Below, piece after piece: positions 1 to 6,202 of a stretch of DNA of 10,530 nucleotides. Positions within the stretch are counted from its first letter, which is position 1. Every line of letters begins with the position of its first letter. This stretch comes from Phycisphaerae bacterium (GTDB lineage Bacteria > Planctomycetota > Phycisphaerae > Tepidisphaerales > Tepidisphaeraceae), in assembly GCA_014380825.1 (NCBI GenBank), contig JACMJD010000363.1, forward strand, positions 1-10,530, given 5' to 3'. A model generated the notes under the pieces. It worked only from the letters and a program-made list of their open reading frames with translations. It had not been told where the DNA came from and ran no database searches. The position numbers were made by a program, and so were the translations under genes.

Positions 1-906
1 CGCGTTATTCGAGCCGTTGCCACTTCCGGGCGCGCCGCTTCCCGCGGCCGGGCCGGGCGCGCTGCTGCCCGATTGGCTGGCGTTGCTCGATCCGCCAGTG
101 CCGGTCGCGGTATTCGATCCGGTTCCGCTGCCTGGCGCGCCACTGCCTGCCGCCGGAGCGAGCGCGCGATTGTTGACGGTGTTGCCGCTGGTGCCTTGTC
201 CCCCGGCCGTCGCAGAGTTGCTGTTCGTTCCAGTGCCGGTCGAGTTGGTGCCGGTCGAGTTCGTGCCGGTCGAGTTCGTGCCGGCGTTCGTGTTCGCGGG
301 CGTTTGTCGTCCGCTGGTGCCGGTGTTGGTCGTGCCGGAGTTGATGATGGTTGTATTGTTGCCATCGCCGTACCCGCCACCGCCGGTGCTACTCGATGTT
401 CCGCCGCCCGTGCCAGTGCTATTCGTGCCTGTGTTGTTCGTGCCTGTGTTGTTCGTGCCTGTGTTGTTGCCGGTTCCAGTTCCGGTGTTGGTTCCGCTAC
501 CCGTGCCGGCGCCTCCGTTGCCGCTGCCCGCGGCGTTCGGGTTTGATCCGGTCGAATTGATCCCACCAGTGCCGCGGGTTCCGCCCGGCTCGGCCTGCGG
601 CGCGCGTTGACCCGATTCGTTCACGCCAACCGTCCCCTGACCTGTGGCGTCCACACCGCCGGACGTTCCGACGATGGTCTGATCAGTTCGGCCTGAACCT
701 GGCGTGCTGGTGACCGATCCGCCCAGCGGATTGCCGATATTCTGTGGCACACCCTGCGACGGTGCGGTCACACCGCGATTGCCGTTCGTGCCATACATGA
801 TCGGTCGCGATTCCGGTGGGCGGTCAGCGCAACCGCTGAAGGTTCCGGAAAAGCCAACTGCCAAAGCCGCGGATGCGAGAATTGCGACGATCTTGCGCTG
901 ACGCAT
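1..906 (-). CDS. Gly/Asn/Thr/Ser-rich low-complexity lipoprotein, 3' end beyond window
   Basis: An open frame of 302 codons without a stop runs from ATG at 906 off the left edge. A Shine-Dalgarno AAGGTG lies 4 nt before the ATG. The N-terminus (MRQRKIVAILASAALAVGF...) is a lipoprotein signal peptide: basic residues 2-5, hydrophobic 6-23, lipobox FSGC with Cys26 as the predicted lipidated residue. Residues 27-110 are a polar linker. From about residue 110 on, the chain is almost only Gly, Thr, Asn, Ser and Ala, with perfect pentapeptide repeats (three NNTGT-like units near 147-161 and three NSTGT units near 211-225). Later it has GSGAPGSG motifs. There are no cysteines after Cys26 and very few charges, so the visible part looks disordered. 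It lies 97 bp downstream of the SRAP gene on the same strand. I do not recognise a family; a folded domain may lie beyond the edge. Plus-strand frames over this region give Pro/Val/Leu-rich junk and are shadows. Confidence 0.8.
   Translation of the reverse strand, partial: MRQRKIVAILASAALAVGFSGTFSGCADRPPESRPIMYGTNGNRGVTAPSQGVPQNIGNPLGGSVTSTPGSGRTDQTIVGTSGGVDATGQGTVGVNESGQRAPQAEPGGTRGTGGINSTGSNPNAAGSGNGGAGTGSGTNTGTGTGNNTGTNNTGTNNTGTNSTGTGGGTSSSTGGGGYGDGNNTTIINSGTTNTGTSGRQTPANTNAGTNSTGTNSTGTNSTGTGTNSNSATAGGQGTSGNTVNNRALAPAAGSGAPGSGTGSNTATGTGGSSNASQSGSSAPGPAAGSGAPGSGNGSNNA
238..282. repeat. Three 15-bp tandem repeats coding pentapeptides
   Basis: Three consecutive 15-bp units of the form GGTCGAGTTCGTGCC on the plus strand; the first unit differs by one base. 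They encode three copies of a Gly-Thr-Asn-Ser-Thr unit on the minus strand within the low-complexity lipoprotein. The near identity at DNA level suggests recent expansion by slippage or recombination. Confidence 0.85.
422..466. repeat. Three perfect 15-bp tandem repeats coding pentapeptides
   Basis: Three identical 15-bp units TTCGTGCCTGTGTTG occur back to back. On the minus strand they encode Asn-Asn-Thr-Gly-Thr units in the lipoprotein. The unit differs in sequence from the 238-282 block but has the same length and nearly the same peptide, so the protein grows by 5-residue steps. Copy number could vary between strains. Confidence 0.85.
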
Positions 907-1003
907 ATATCACCTTGAGTTTTGAGCCTGAAAAGCCGCCCTCGGTCGAGCGGAACGACACCATTAGAGGGATGCAAGATCGGGGCCGTGGGCCTTGTCA
1001 GAA

Positions 1004-1762
1004 CTATCCAAAGAGCCCGCCCGATTCGGGAGCGGATGTTTTTTTGCGAGTTGGCTTCTCAGGTGCAGGCAAAGGCGATTCGGATTCGAGTTGCTCGTCG
1101 ATGCACTTGGCGGATTCGTTCGCCGGGCTGTTGACGAGCTTGCTGACGGGAAACGCCTCCATTTCCTCTGGCGGAAACGGGGCGAGCAGCGGCGCGAGCT
1201 CTTCGGCCGGGCGCTCGCCGGGGGCGAGCCATCTGCGATAGTCCTCGGGGCGCACGATGGCGGGCATGCGATCGTGAATGGAATTCATCAGCGTGTTCGG
1301 CGTGGTGGTGATGATCGTGCAGCTCGGAATCTCGCCGCCGGCGCCGGTTGGATCGTGCCACGTTTCCCACAGGCCGGCGAAGGCAAACGGATGCTTCGAT
1401 CGCATGCGGATGTACATCGGCTGCTTGGTTTTCCCGTCGGCGAGTTTTCGCCATTCGTAGAATCCGTCGACGGGAATCAGGCAGCGACGCCGCTTCAGCG
1501 CCGTTCGAAACGCCGGCTTCTCCGCCAGGGTCTCGGCCCGGGCGTTGATCATCCGGTTGCCGATGCTCGCACTCTTAGCCCAGGAAGGAATCAGGCCCCA
1601 ATGAAAATACTCGACCTTGTCCTTCCCGTTATTCGACACGACCGCGATCGACTGCGTCGGCGCGATGTTAAAACGCTCCGGCGGCGACTCATCCGGCGGA
1701 TGAATCCACGGAAAGATATCGATGAAATCGGCCAGGCGAATAAGCGTGTATCGGCCACACAT
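1004..1762 (-). CDS. SRAP domain (YedK/HMCES-type) abasic-site DNA-crosslinking protein
   Basis: A 252-residue protein of the SOS-response-associated peptidase family. Members recognise abasic sites in single-stranded DNA and cap them through a thiazolidine link formed by Cys2 after removal of Met1. The start at 1762 is chosen because it gives the invariant N-terminus MCGRYT; a TTG ten codons upstream would bury the catalytic Cys and is rejected. Visible family landmarks: Cys2, FNIAPTQ (31-37), the WGLIPSWA strand (55-62), NARAET with Asn73 and Arg75, VDGFYEW with Glu103, and the IHDRMP motif with His163. These match the residues known in E. coli YedK. The Lys/Pro/Ser-rich tail after about residue 225 is probably disordered. 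Upstream ribosome binding is weak (GGACGA before the ATG). The next gene downstream on the strand is the low-complexity lipoprotein; no DNA-repair neighbour is visible. Confidence 0.95.
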   Translation of the reverse strand: MCGRYTLIRLADFIDIFPWIHPPDESPPERFNIAPTQSIAVVSNNGKDKVEYFHWGLIPSWAKSASIGNRMINARAETLAEKPAFRTALKRRRCLIPVDGFYEWRKLADGKTKQPMYIRMRSKHPFAFAGLWETWHDPTGAGGEIPSCTIITTTPNTLMNSIHDRMPAIVRPEDYRRWLAPGERPAEELAPLLAPFPPEEMEAFPVSKLVNSPANESAKCIDEQLESESPLPAPEKPTRKKTSAPESGGLFG

Positions 1763-1796
1763 TGTTCGTCCGTGCTGCGCAACAGCCTTCAAGCCA

Positions 1797-1878
1797 TGTC
1801 ATCCAGAGCGGTACGCCGCGAAGGATCTAGCTGGTCGTGCCAAGCCAGATGCTTCGCGGGGTACCGCTGTGCATGACA
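1797..1878. repeat. 82-bp imperfect palindrome of the TGTCATCC...GCATGACA type
   Basis: The ends TGTCAT (1797-1802) and ATGACA (1873-1878) are complementary. Inside them, 1808-1828 pairs with 1847-1867 at 19 of 21 positions, leaving an 18-nt centre that can itself pair partly. Outer pairing is interrupted by a few mismatches. The words TGTCATCC, GAGCG, CGAAGGATCT and AGATGCTTCGC resemble a dispersed intergenic repeat that I recall from many bacterial genomes, including Acidobacteria and Planctomycetes. No ORF lies inside. It occupies most of the 148-bp divergent spacer between the SRAP gene and the ydbH-like operon, so it may carry or separate their promoters. Confidence 0.8.
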
Positions 1879-1910
1879 GACCATGCATTATGATATGCGA
1901 GTGACACGCT

Positions 1911-3458
1911 ATGAAGAACCGCATTTGGAAATGGATCTTTGGAGTCTTCGCGATCGGCGCCGTCATCGCCGGCATCGGCGCGGTTGTCCTGTATTTCTCG
2001 CTTCCTGTTATCGTGCGAAACCAGGTGCGCGACGTGCTCGCCAAGGCCGGCTACAAGGACGCGACGTTCAATGTCGACAGCGCATCGCTGTACGCCGTTC
2101 GCGTCAGCAACCTCAAGGCCGGACCGAACGGCGAGTTGAATGTGTCGAGCGCTCAGCTCGATTACGCGCCGCTGAAAGCGATCAACGGGCGCATCGAATC
2201 TCTGCGCGTCGAGCGGGCCAACTTCGTCATTGACTTGAACGCGGGCACGGTCACGCGCGCGGATTCGCCGACATCACAACCGACCGATTTCTTCGCATCG
2301 GTTGATACCAAAGGCTTACCACTCTGGCGAATCGAGCTGGCGGATTGCAGCGTCACGCTCGTACGCGGCGATCACAAATACGTCGTTCGCGCCGATGGCT
2401 GGGTGTGGCGAGAACGCGCCGATCGCGCGCGGCTGAGCCTCCAGTTTCGCATCGCCAATGCGCCGGCGTGGATGGATGGAAGCGTCGATTTCACCGAGCG
2501 GCGCGTCGATCTCTCCGCCGGCGCCAGCGATATCGATCTGGCCGCGCTGATGCCGTTCGTGCCGGACATCGCGACGAATCACGTTACGCAGGCAAGCGGG
2601 TTGATGAAGATCGTTGCCAGCGTGACGTACGTCGGCGATCGTCTGCATCCGACGCTATCGATCGGACTCCGCGATGCGAATGTCGTGACCTCGCCAGATT
2701 ATGGCGTGACACTCAATGGTGTGCGTGCGAACATCGCGCTTCAGAATTTGAATCCGCTGCGCGCCGAGCCAGGGCAGATGATTCAGGTCGATCACCTGAG
2801 GGTGAGTGAGGACATCGAGATCCAAAACGTGAATATTGCGTTCGGCGTCGATCGACACGGCGCCGGCCAACACAGCACAAGTGCGCCGGTGTCATTGCCG
2901 GCGTCGATTCTGTTGAGCACGCTTTCGTTCAACTGGGCCGGTGGATCGATCGCATCGGCTGGGCCGGTCGTCATCAACCCGAAGGAGACGTCTGGGGCGA
3001 TCGATCTTCAGATTCGACATGTCGGATTGAACGAATTCATCAAGCTCGTGAGCAGCGGCCGCGCCAGCGGCACGGGTTCGCTGTCCGGCGATTTGCCGAT
3101 CGCGCTCGAATGGCCACGCCTGACGATCGGCACCGGGCAGATCAAATCGGACGGCCCCGGCGACATCAACTTCGGCCAGCAGGTGACCGATATCGCGAAA
3201 ACAGTCGCCGCGCGCGATCAGCGCTTCAAGGGCCAGCAGCAGCAACTGATAGCGGCCCTCACGCACTTCCATTACGATCAGATCGTCTTCGATTTTGATC
3301 GCACCGACGAAGGTCTGCAGGTGACGAGCCGAATCACCGGCCGAGGCACGGAAGGCGTGAAAGCGCCCATCGATCTGACCATTCGTTACAACGGACTGGA
3401 AGAGGCATTAAACGCCTATCTTTCGACGACGTTGCGTGTCAGATCTAGTGGTGACTAA
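1911..3458 (+). CDS. ydbH: YdbH-like inner-membrane AsmA-type lipid-transport bridge protein
   Basis: A 515-residue protein with an N-terminal membrane anchor (about residues 9-31, after basic MKNRIWK) and a long periplasmic part rich in alternating beta strands, as in AsmA-like bridge proteins (TamB, YhdP, YdbH). The C-terminal third fits the YdbH family domain: a GTGSLSGDLP segment, a following strand pair with GTGQIKSDGPGDI, and a final segment APIDLTIRYNGLEEALNAYL. In E. coli YdbH spans the periplasm as a hydrophobic groove and joins outer-membrane YnbE to move phospholipids between the membranes. Assignment is supported by context: a YnbE-like lipoprotein and a YdbL-like protein follow in the same order as in E. 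coli. The protein is clearly shorter than E. coli YdbH (about 880 residues). The ATG at 1911 has no strong Shine-Dalgarno; a TATGAT at 1889-1894 could be a -10 box. Confidence 0.82.
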   Translation: MKNRIWKWIFGVFAIGAVIAGIGAVVLYFSLPVIVRNQVRDVLAKAGYKDATFNVDSASLYAVRVSNLKAGPNGELNVSSAQLDYAPLKAINGRIESLRVERANFVIDLNAGTVTRADSPTSQPTDFFASVDTKGLPLWRIELADCSVTLVRGDHKYVVRADGWVWRERADRARLSLQFRIANAPAWMDGSVDFTERRVDLSAGASDIDLAALMPFVPDIATNHVTQASGLMKIVASVTYVGDRLHPTLSIGLRDANVVTSPDYGVTLNGVRANIALQNLNPLRAEPGQMIQVDHLRVSEDIEIQNVNIAFGVDRHGAGQHSTSAPVSLPASILLSTLSFNWAGGSIASAGPVVINPKETSGAIDLQIRHVGLNEFIKLVSSGRASGTGSLSGDLPIALEWPRLTIGTGQIKSDGPGDINFGQQVTDIAKTVAARDQRFKGQQQQLIAALTHFHYDQIVFDFDRTDEGLQVTSRITGRGTEGVKAPIDLTIRYNGLEEALNAYLSTTLRVRSSGD

Positions 3459-3477
3459 CGTGAAAGGCGGCCGAAAT

Positions 3478-3729
3478 ATGGCGCCCAGATTATTAACTGC
3501 AATTGGAATGCTCGCAGCGGCATGTTCAGTGCCACTGATCGTGGCGGGCTGCACGCCAAAAGTAGCGATCGAGGGCGGCGACAAGCCGATCAAGATCGAC
3601 ATGACCGTCACGCTGAAGGTCGATCGCGAGCTCGATCAGTTCTTCGCGTTCGAGAAGAAGTACGAGCAATCGGCGGCGACGCAACCCGCGCAACCGGCCA
3701 CGCTTCCTACCAACACGACGAACCCGTGA
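3478..3729 (+). CDS. ynbE: YnbE-like outer-membrane lipoprotein
   Basis: An 83-residue lipoprotein. ATG at 3478 is preferred over upstream GTG codons at 3436 and 3460 because GGCGG lies 8 nt before it and the signal peptide then begins properly (MAPRLLTAIGML...). Lipobox VAGC gives lipidated Cys25. The mature part starts CTPKVAIEGGDKPIKIDMTV and continues LKVDRELDQFF, which matches the plan of E. coli YnbE: CTP, a short linker, PI(T/K)I(N/D)M, then VDxxL. In the E. coli system YnbE multimerises by beta-strand augmentation and docks on the C-terminus of YdbH. A Gln/Pro/Thr tail (about 64-83) follows that I would not expect in the shorter E. coli protein. It starts 19 nt after the ydbH-like stop and ends 7 nt before the ydbL-like start, so the three genes are surely co-transcribed. 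Confidence 0.85.
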   Translation: MAPRLLTAIGMLAAACSVPLIVAGCTPKVAIEGGDKPIKIDMTVTLKVDRELDQFFAFEKKYEQSAATQPAQPATLPTNTTNP

Positions 3730-3736
3730 GGCAGTT

Positions 3737-4111
3737 ATGAACATGAAATTCAGTGTGCTGCTGCTGATCGCATTGTTTGCCGCGTCGAGCTCGCTGGCGC
3801 TGGCGGCGCCGACAAAGAAGGAGCTTCAGGCGAAGTTCGAACAGCGCTATCCGGAAATCCGCAAGTACAAAACCGAAGGCAAGATCGGCGAGACGTCCGA
3901 CGGTTTTATCGAAGCTGTTAAGTCCGCCGAAGGCTCACTGTCGAAGCTGATCGACGACGAGAACAACGACCGCCGCGCGCTGTATCAGTTGATCGCCGCC
4001 GAACAAGGCATCACGCCCGAAGCGGTTGCAAAGCTGGCGGCGCAGAAGAATTTCCAGAAGGCGAAGCCGGGAGACTATCTGAAAGAGAACGGCGCGTGGA
4101 AGCAGAAATGA
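3737..4111 (+). CDS. ydbL: YdbL-like DUF1318 periplasmic protein
   Basis: A 124-residue protein with a cleavable signal peptide (MNMKFSVLLLIALFAASSSLALA, cut probably at ALA-A near residue 23-24). The mature part carries the DUF1318 pattern: basic helix KKELQAKFEQRYPEIRKYK, the segment GKIGETSDGFIEAV, then ENNDRRALYQLIA, GITPEAVAKLAAQ and a Lys-rich end with PGDYLKENGAW. In E. coli, YdbL is the periplasmic third member of the YdbH-YnbE system and modulates their interaction. GAGG lies about 6 nt before the ATG. The gene follows the ynbE-like stop by 7 nt and closes the operon; a 25-bp palindrome follows it. Length and order match the E. coli locus closely. Confidence 0.88.
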   Translation: MNMKFSVLLLIALFAASSSLALAAPTKKELQAKFEQRYPEIRKYKTEGKIGETSDGFIEAVKSAEGSLSKLIDDENNDRRALYQLIAAEQGITPEAVAKLAAQKNFQKAKPGDYLKENGAWKQK

Positions 4112-4121
4112 GCGCATCGGG

Positions 4122-4191
4122 ATCCGCCGCTTGCGGCGTCGCAGATCGGGAAGCGTGACTTTCCTTATCTGCGACGCCGCAAGCGGCGGAT
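4122..4191. repeat. Perfect 25-bp inverted repeat with nested hairpins (REP-like)
   Basis: The arm 4122-4146 is the exact reverse complement of 4167-4191, with a 20-nt loop. Each arm contains its own small palindrome (CGCCGC-TT-GCGGCG), so it can fold either as one long stem or as two short hairpins, as REP/BIME elements do. There is no clear U-tract on either strand, though the stem could stop transcription after the ydbHEL operon. The right arm touches the first bases of the next reading frame. Confidence 0.85.
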
Positions 4192-5167
4192 GGTACGATC
4201 ATGTCGATTGACGGCTGAATCACACAAACCCATCGTCCTCCTCACCGAGCGCTCCGATCCCGAGCCGCTCGAATGGCTCCAACAGCGCGCGGACGTGCGC
4301 GAAATCGCTTACGACGATCCGCAGCTCCCCGAGCATCTCGCCGTCGCGGAGGGTTTGCTCGTCCGCACATACACCAAGGTGACGGAGAAGTTCCTGGCAG
4401 GAGCGCCAAAGCTCCGCGTCGTCGGTCGCGGCGGCGTCGGGATCGAAAACATCGACGTCGCGGCCTGCCGCAAGCGCGGGATCGAAGTCGTCTACACGCC
4501 CGACGCCAACACGCTGGCGGTGGGCGATTTCGTGTTCGGGTACATCCTGCAACTGCTTCGGCCTTGGTGTTTCTTCAAGGAGCGGGCGTATGAGCCGAAG
4601 GAATTCAAGCGCATCCGCGACAGCGTGCGCGGGAAGCAGTTGAACGAGCTGACGATCGGCATCCTCGGCATGGGTCGCGTCGGCCGGCGCGTCGGGCACA
4701 TCGCCGCCAACGGGTTTGGCATGCGGGTGATCTACAACGACTTGATCGACGTCAGCCCGCATGTGAGGTTCGACGCGAAGAGCGTGGACAAGCACACGCT
4801 GTTCAGCGAGGCCGACATCCTCTCGATCCACGTCACCATGCTGCCCGGCAACGAGAATCTAGTGGGCAAGGAACAACTGGCGATGATGAACCCCGGCGCG
4901 ATCCTGATCAACACCAGCCGCGGCGAAGTGCTGGACGCTCGCGGCTTAGCGGACGCGATCAAGTCCGGTCACCTCGCCGGCGCCGCTTTGGATGTCTACT
5001 GGCCTGAACCTCCGCCGGCGGATTTTCCGCTGCTGGGGTTCGACAATGTCCTGCTCACCCCCCACGTCGCCTCGCGCACGGCCACCGCGATGAACAACAT
5101 GAGCTGGGTCGTCCGCGACGTGATGGAAGTGCTGGAGGGCCGCAAGCCGAAGTATCCGGCGCCGTGA
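4190..5167 (+). CDS. D-2-hydroxyacid dehydrogenase, NAD-dependent (SerA/phosphoglycerate dehydrogenase type)
   Basis: A 325-residue enzyme of the D-isomer specific 2-hydroxyacid dehydrogenase family, cytosolic, oxidising a 2-hydroxyacid or reducing a 2-oxoacid with NAD(H). Landmarks: GRGGVGIENIDV (79-90) of the substrate domain; Rossmann motif ILGMGRVGRRVG with Gly160, Gly162 and Gly165; acidic Asp184 after the second strand, favouring NAD over NADP; ILINTSRGEVLD with catalytic Arg244; VYWPEPP with Glu273; LLTPHVAS with His292. There is no ACT or regulatory domain, so it is the short form. Relatives include 3-phosphoglycerate dehydrogenase, hydroxypyruvate reductase and phosphonate dehydrogenase; the substrate cannot be fixed here. 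The start is uncertain: ATG at 4190 lies in the palindrome, and TTG at 4208 gives a more family-like N-terminus (MTAESHKPIVLLTE); neither has a convincing ribosome site. Confidence 0.9.
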   Translation: MVRSCRLTAESHKPIVLLTERSDPEPLEWLQQRADVREIAYDDPQLPEHLAVAEGLLVRTYTKVTEKFLAGAPKLRVVGRGGVGIENIDVAACRKRGIEVVYTPDANTLAVGDFVFGYILQLLRPWCFFKERAYEPKEFKRIRDSVRGKQLNELTIGILGMGRVGRRVGHIAANGFGMRVIYNDLIDVSPHVRFDAKSVDKHTLFSEADILSIHVTMLPGNENLVGKEQLAMMNPGAILINTSRGEVLDARGLADAIKSGHLAGAALDVYWPEPPPADFPLLGFDNVLLTPHVASRTATAMNNMSWVVRDVMEVLEGRKPKYPAP

Positions 5168-5182
5168 GGTAAGATGGTTGGA

Positions 5183-5265
5183 TGACAAGGTGACAAGGTG
5201 AAGGGGTGGCAAGGTGAAGGCGAGTTCTTCTCACCTTGTCACCCACTCACCTTGTCACTTTGTCA
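5183..5265. repeat. 35-bp imperfect inverted repeat made of TGACAAGGTGA words
   Basis: The arm 5183-5217 pairs with 5231-5265 at 31 of 35 positions around a 13-nt loop. Each arm is a string of GACAAGGTGA-like words (5184-5193, 5192-5201, 5209-5217) or their complements (5231-5240, 5247-5256). It fills the gap between the dehydrogenase and the four-helix membrane protein gene and ends about 10 nt before that gene's ribosome site. No U-tract follows on either strand. The composition differs from the coding neighbours. Confidence 0.85.
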
Positions 5266-5285
5266 GGCTTTGCAGGGAGGATGGT

Positions 5286-5918
5286 ATGGACGTTTCCAAA
5301 TTGCCGAAGCTGTCCGATACGCAGAAGGAACAGCAAGCGCAGGCGGTCGCACAGGACGATCCCGCACTCGCACGCGCCCCCGCCGAATCTTCAGCGCGGG
5401 CAGTTGCTGCGGTCGAACGCGCAGACGGAGACATTTCAATGATGGGCGGCGCCGAAGCTTGGGTTTCGGCCATTGTGGGAATCATCTGCTTGATGCTCTC
5501 CAAGAGTTTCCCGGCGTATCTTGTCGCGCGCATGACGGGTTCAGCTTTTCACACCGGCGTGAACTGGATGAGTGGACCATTGGAAGGTCAGGAGGTTGCG
5601 TATCCGGATCTGCAGGGATTAACCATGCTCAGCGACGGCGCGATCTTTCTCTTTGGATGCGCGCTGCTGATCGAAGCAGCGCTGATGTTGTTTGCCAACG
5701 CAGCCCGACCGACCGCGCGTTTCATGCTGCGGCTCGCATTCCTGGTCTCCCTCGCCGCGACGGTATTCAACGTATATGCGGCCGCACGGTTATTTGGCAT
5801 CGGCATTCTGCCGCTGATGTCGTTGCTCGCGATTGCCTTCGGCGGCTACATGGCTTCGTATCAGTGGAAGATGCTCCAGTCGATGTCGCCTCGCCGCGAT
5901 GTGATACCCGCGCAATAA
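5286..5918 (+). CDS. Hypothetical four-helix inner-membrane protein
   Basis: A 210-residue protein I do not recognise. The start at 5286 has a good Shine-Dalgarno (GGGAGG, 5 nt spacing); an in-frame upstream ATG at 5214 would translate the inverted repeat and is rejected. The first 50 residues are soluble, Gln/Ala/Glu-rich and probably cytoplasmic or disordered. Four hydrophobic segments follow at about 58-80, 116-138, 146-168 and 172-192. A roughly 35-residue loop between helices 1 and 2 contains GSAFHTGVNWMSGPLEGQEV and may be exposed. Acidic Glu130 and several Ala/Gly-rich faces lie within helices, but no known catalytic motif is visible. The C-terminus ends in basic SPRRDVIPAQ. It stands alone between the repeat at 5183-5265 and the terminator hairpin at 5922-5953, so the context gives no function. 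Confidence 0.75.
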   Translation: MDVSKLPKLSDTQKEQQAQAVAQDDPALARAPAESSARAVAAVERADGDISMMGGAEAWVSAIVGIICLMLSKSFPAYLVARMTGSAFHTGVNWMSGPLEGQEVAYPDLQGLTMLSDGAIFLFGCALLIEAALMLFANAARPTARFMLRLAFLVSLAATVFNVYAAARLFGIGILPLMSLLAIAFGGYMASYQWKMLQSMSPRRDVIPAQ

Positions 5919-5921
5919 AAA

Positions 5922-5953
5922 GCCCCGAGCACGGGGAAGGTGTTGCTCGGGGC
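5922..5953 (-). terminator. Rho-independent terminator, minus strand
   Basis: GCCCCGAGCA (5922-5931) pairs perfectly with TGCTCGGGGC (5944-5953) around a 12-nt loop. Read on the minus strand the stem is followed at once by TTTTTATT (5921-5914), the classical terminator form. It would end transcripts of the 34-residue microprotein gene at 6073-6177. On the plus strand no U-tract follows, but the stem sits 3 nt after the stop of the four-helix protein and may still protect that mRNA. A second, exclusive hairpin CCCCG-AGCA-CGGGG is possible at 5923-5936. Confidence 0.75.
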
Positions 5954-6072
5954 CGGGGGATAAGGTGCGCTGAAGGAAAGAGTCTTATGAGAAGGAACCG
6001 CTTGGAGCAAATCGTTCAGTTCAAGCTGAGCTCAACTCCCGCGGCCCTTCTCATTGGTGTTTTGTTACTCCG

Positions 6073-6177
6073 TCAATGCACCATGTAAACCAGTCCGCAC
6101 AATGCGGCGTAGCCGAGGATGGAAATCCATCCGACCCATGCTGATCGATCTTCCCATCTGTATTTCGCCGCGTGCAT
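6073..6177 (-). CDS. 34-residue single-pass membrane microprotein
   Basis: A short frame beginning MHAAKYRWEDRSAWVGW and ending LCGLVYMVH. Support for translation: AGGAG at 6189-6185 lies 7 nt before the ATG, one of the best ribosome sites in the window, and a minus-strand terminator lies about 120 nt beyond the stop. Longer in-frame forms starting upstream (up to 62 residues) would translate this ribosome site and are disfavoured. Residues 1-12 are charged; residues 13-33 form one transmembrane helix with Gly16, Gly22 and Gly28 and a single Cys27. An ECF-like promoter candidate (GGAAC-N16-CGGT) lies upstream, giving a leader of about 20 nt. No family is recognised; a small regulator or subunit of an envelope complex is possible but unproven. 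It may be the third gene of the sigma/anti-sigma locus. Confidence 0.6.
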   Translation of the reverse strand: MHAAKYRWEDRSAWVGWISILGYAALCGLVYMVH

Positions 6178-6202
6178 ACTGTTACTCCTCATGATCAATC
6201 CA

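Noticed and set aside
17..610. Plus-strand 197-residue Pro/Val/Leu-rich frame, with two further overlapping plus-strand frames
   Set aside because: It is the complement of the minus-strand Gly/Asn/Thr lipoprotein, which has a lipobox signal peptide and a ribosome site. The apparent protein is a by-product of the repeats.
995..1876. 293-residue plus-strand frame opposite the SRAP gene
   Set aside because: Arg-rich shadow of a clearly conserved minus-strand gene; it also runs through the palindrome at 1797-1878.
4122..4191. Simple intrinsic terminator for the ydbH operon
   Set aside because: The stem is strong but no U-tract follows on the plus strand, and nested hairpins in each arm fit a REP-like element better; a termination effect is still possible.
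4220..4831. 203-residue minus-strand frame opposite the dehydrogenase
   Set aside because: Antisense shadow: the plus strand carries all dehydrogenase motifs in this span.
5987..6088. 33-residue plus-strand frame MRRNRLEQIV...LLLRQCTM with AAGGAAAG upstream, suggestive of a small hydrophobic toxin
   Set aside because: The ribosome site is mediocre, no promoter is seen, a 9-bp inverted repeat (5987-5995 with 6046-6054) covers the start, and the end overlaps the better supported minus-strand microprotein. Kept only as a weak possibility.
5198..6088. 296-residue plus-strand frame through the four-helix protein gene
   Set aside because: It lies in another frame, reads through the repeat and the terminator hairpin, and has Arg/Gly-rich low-quality sequence; the 5286 frame has the ribosome site and membrane helices.
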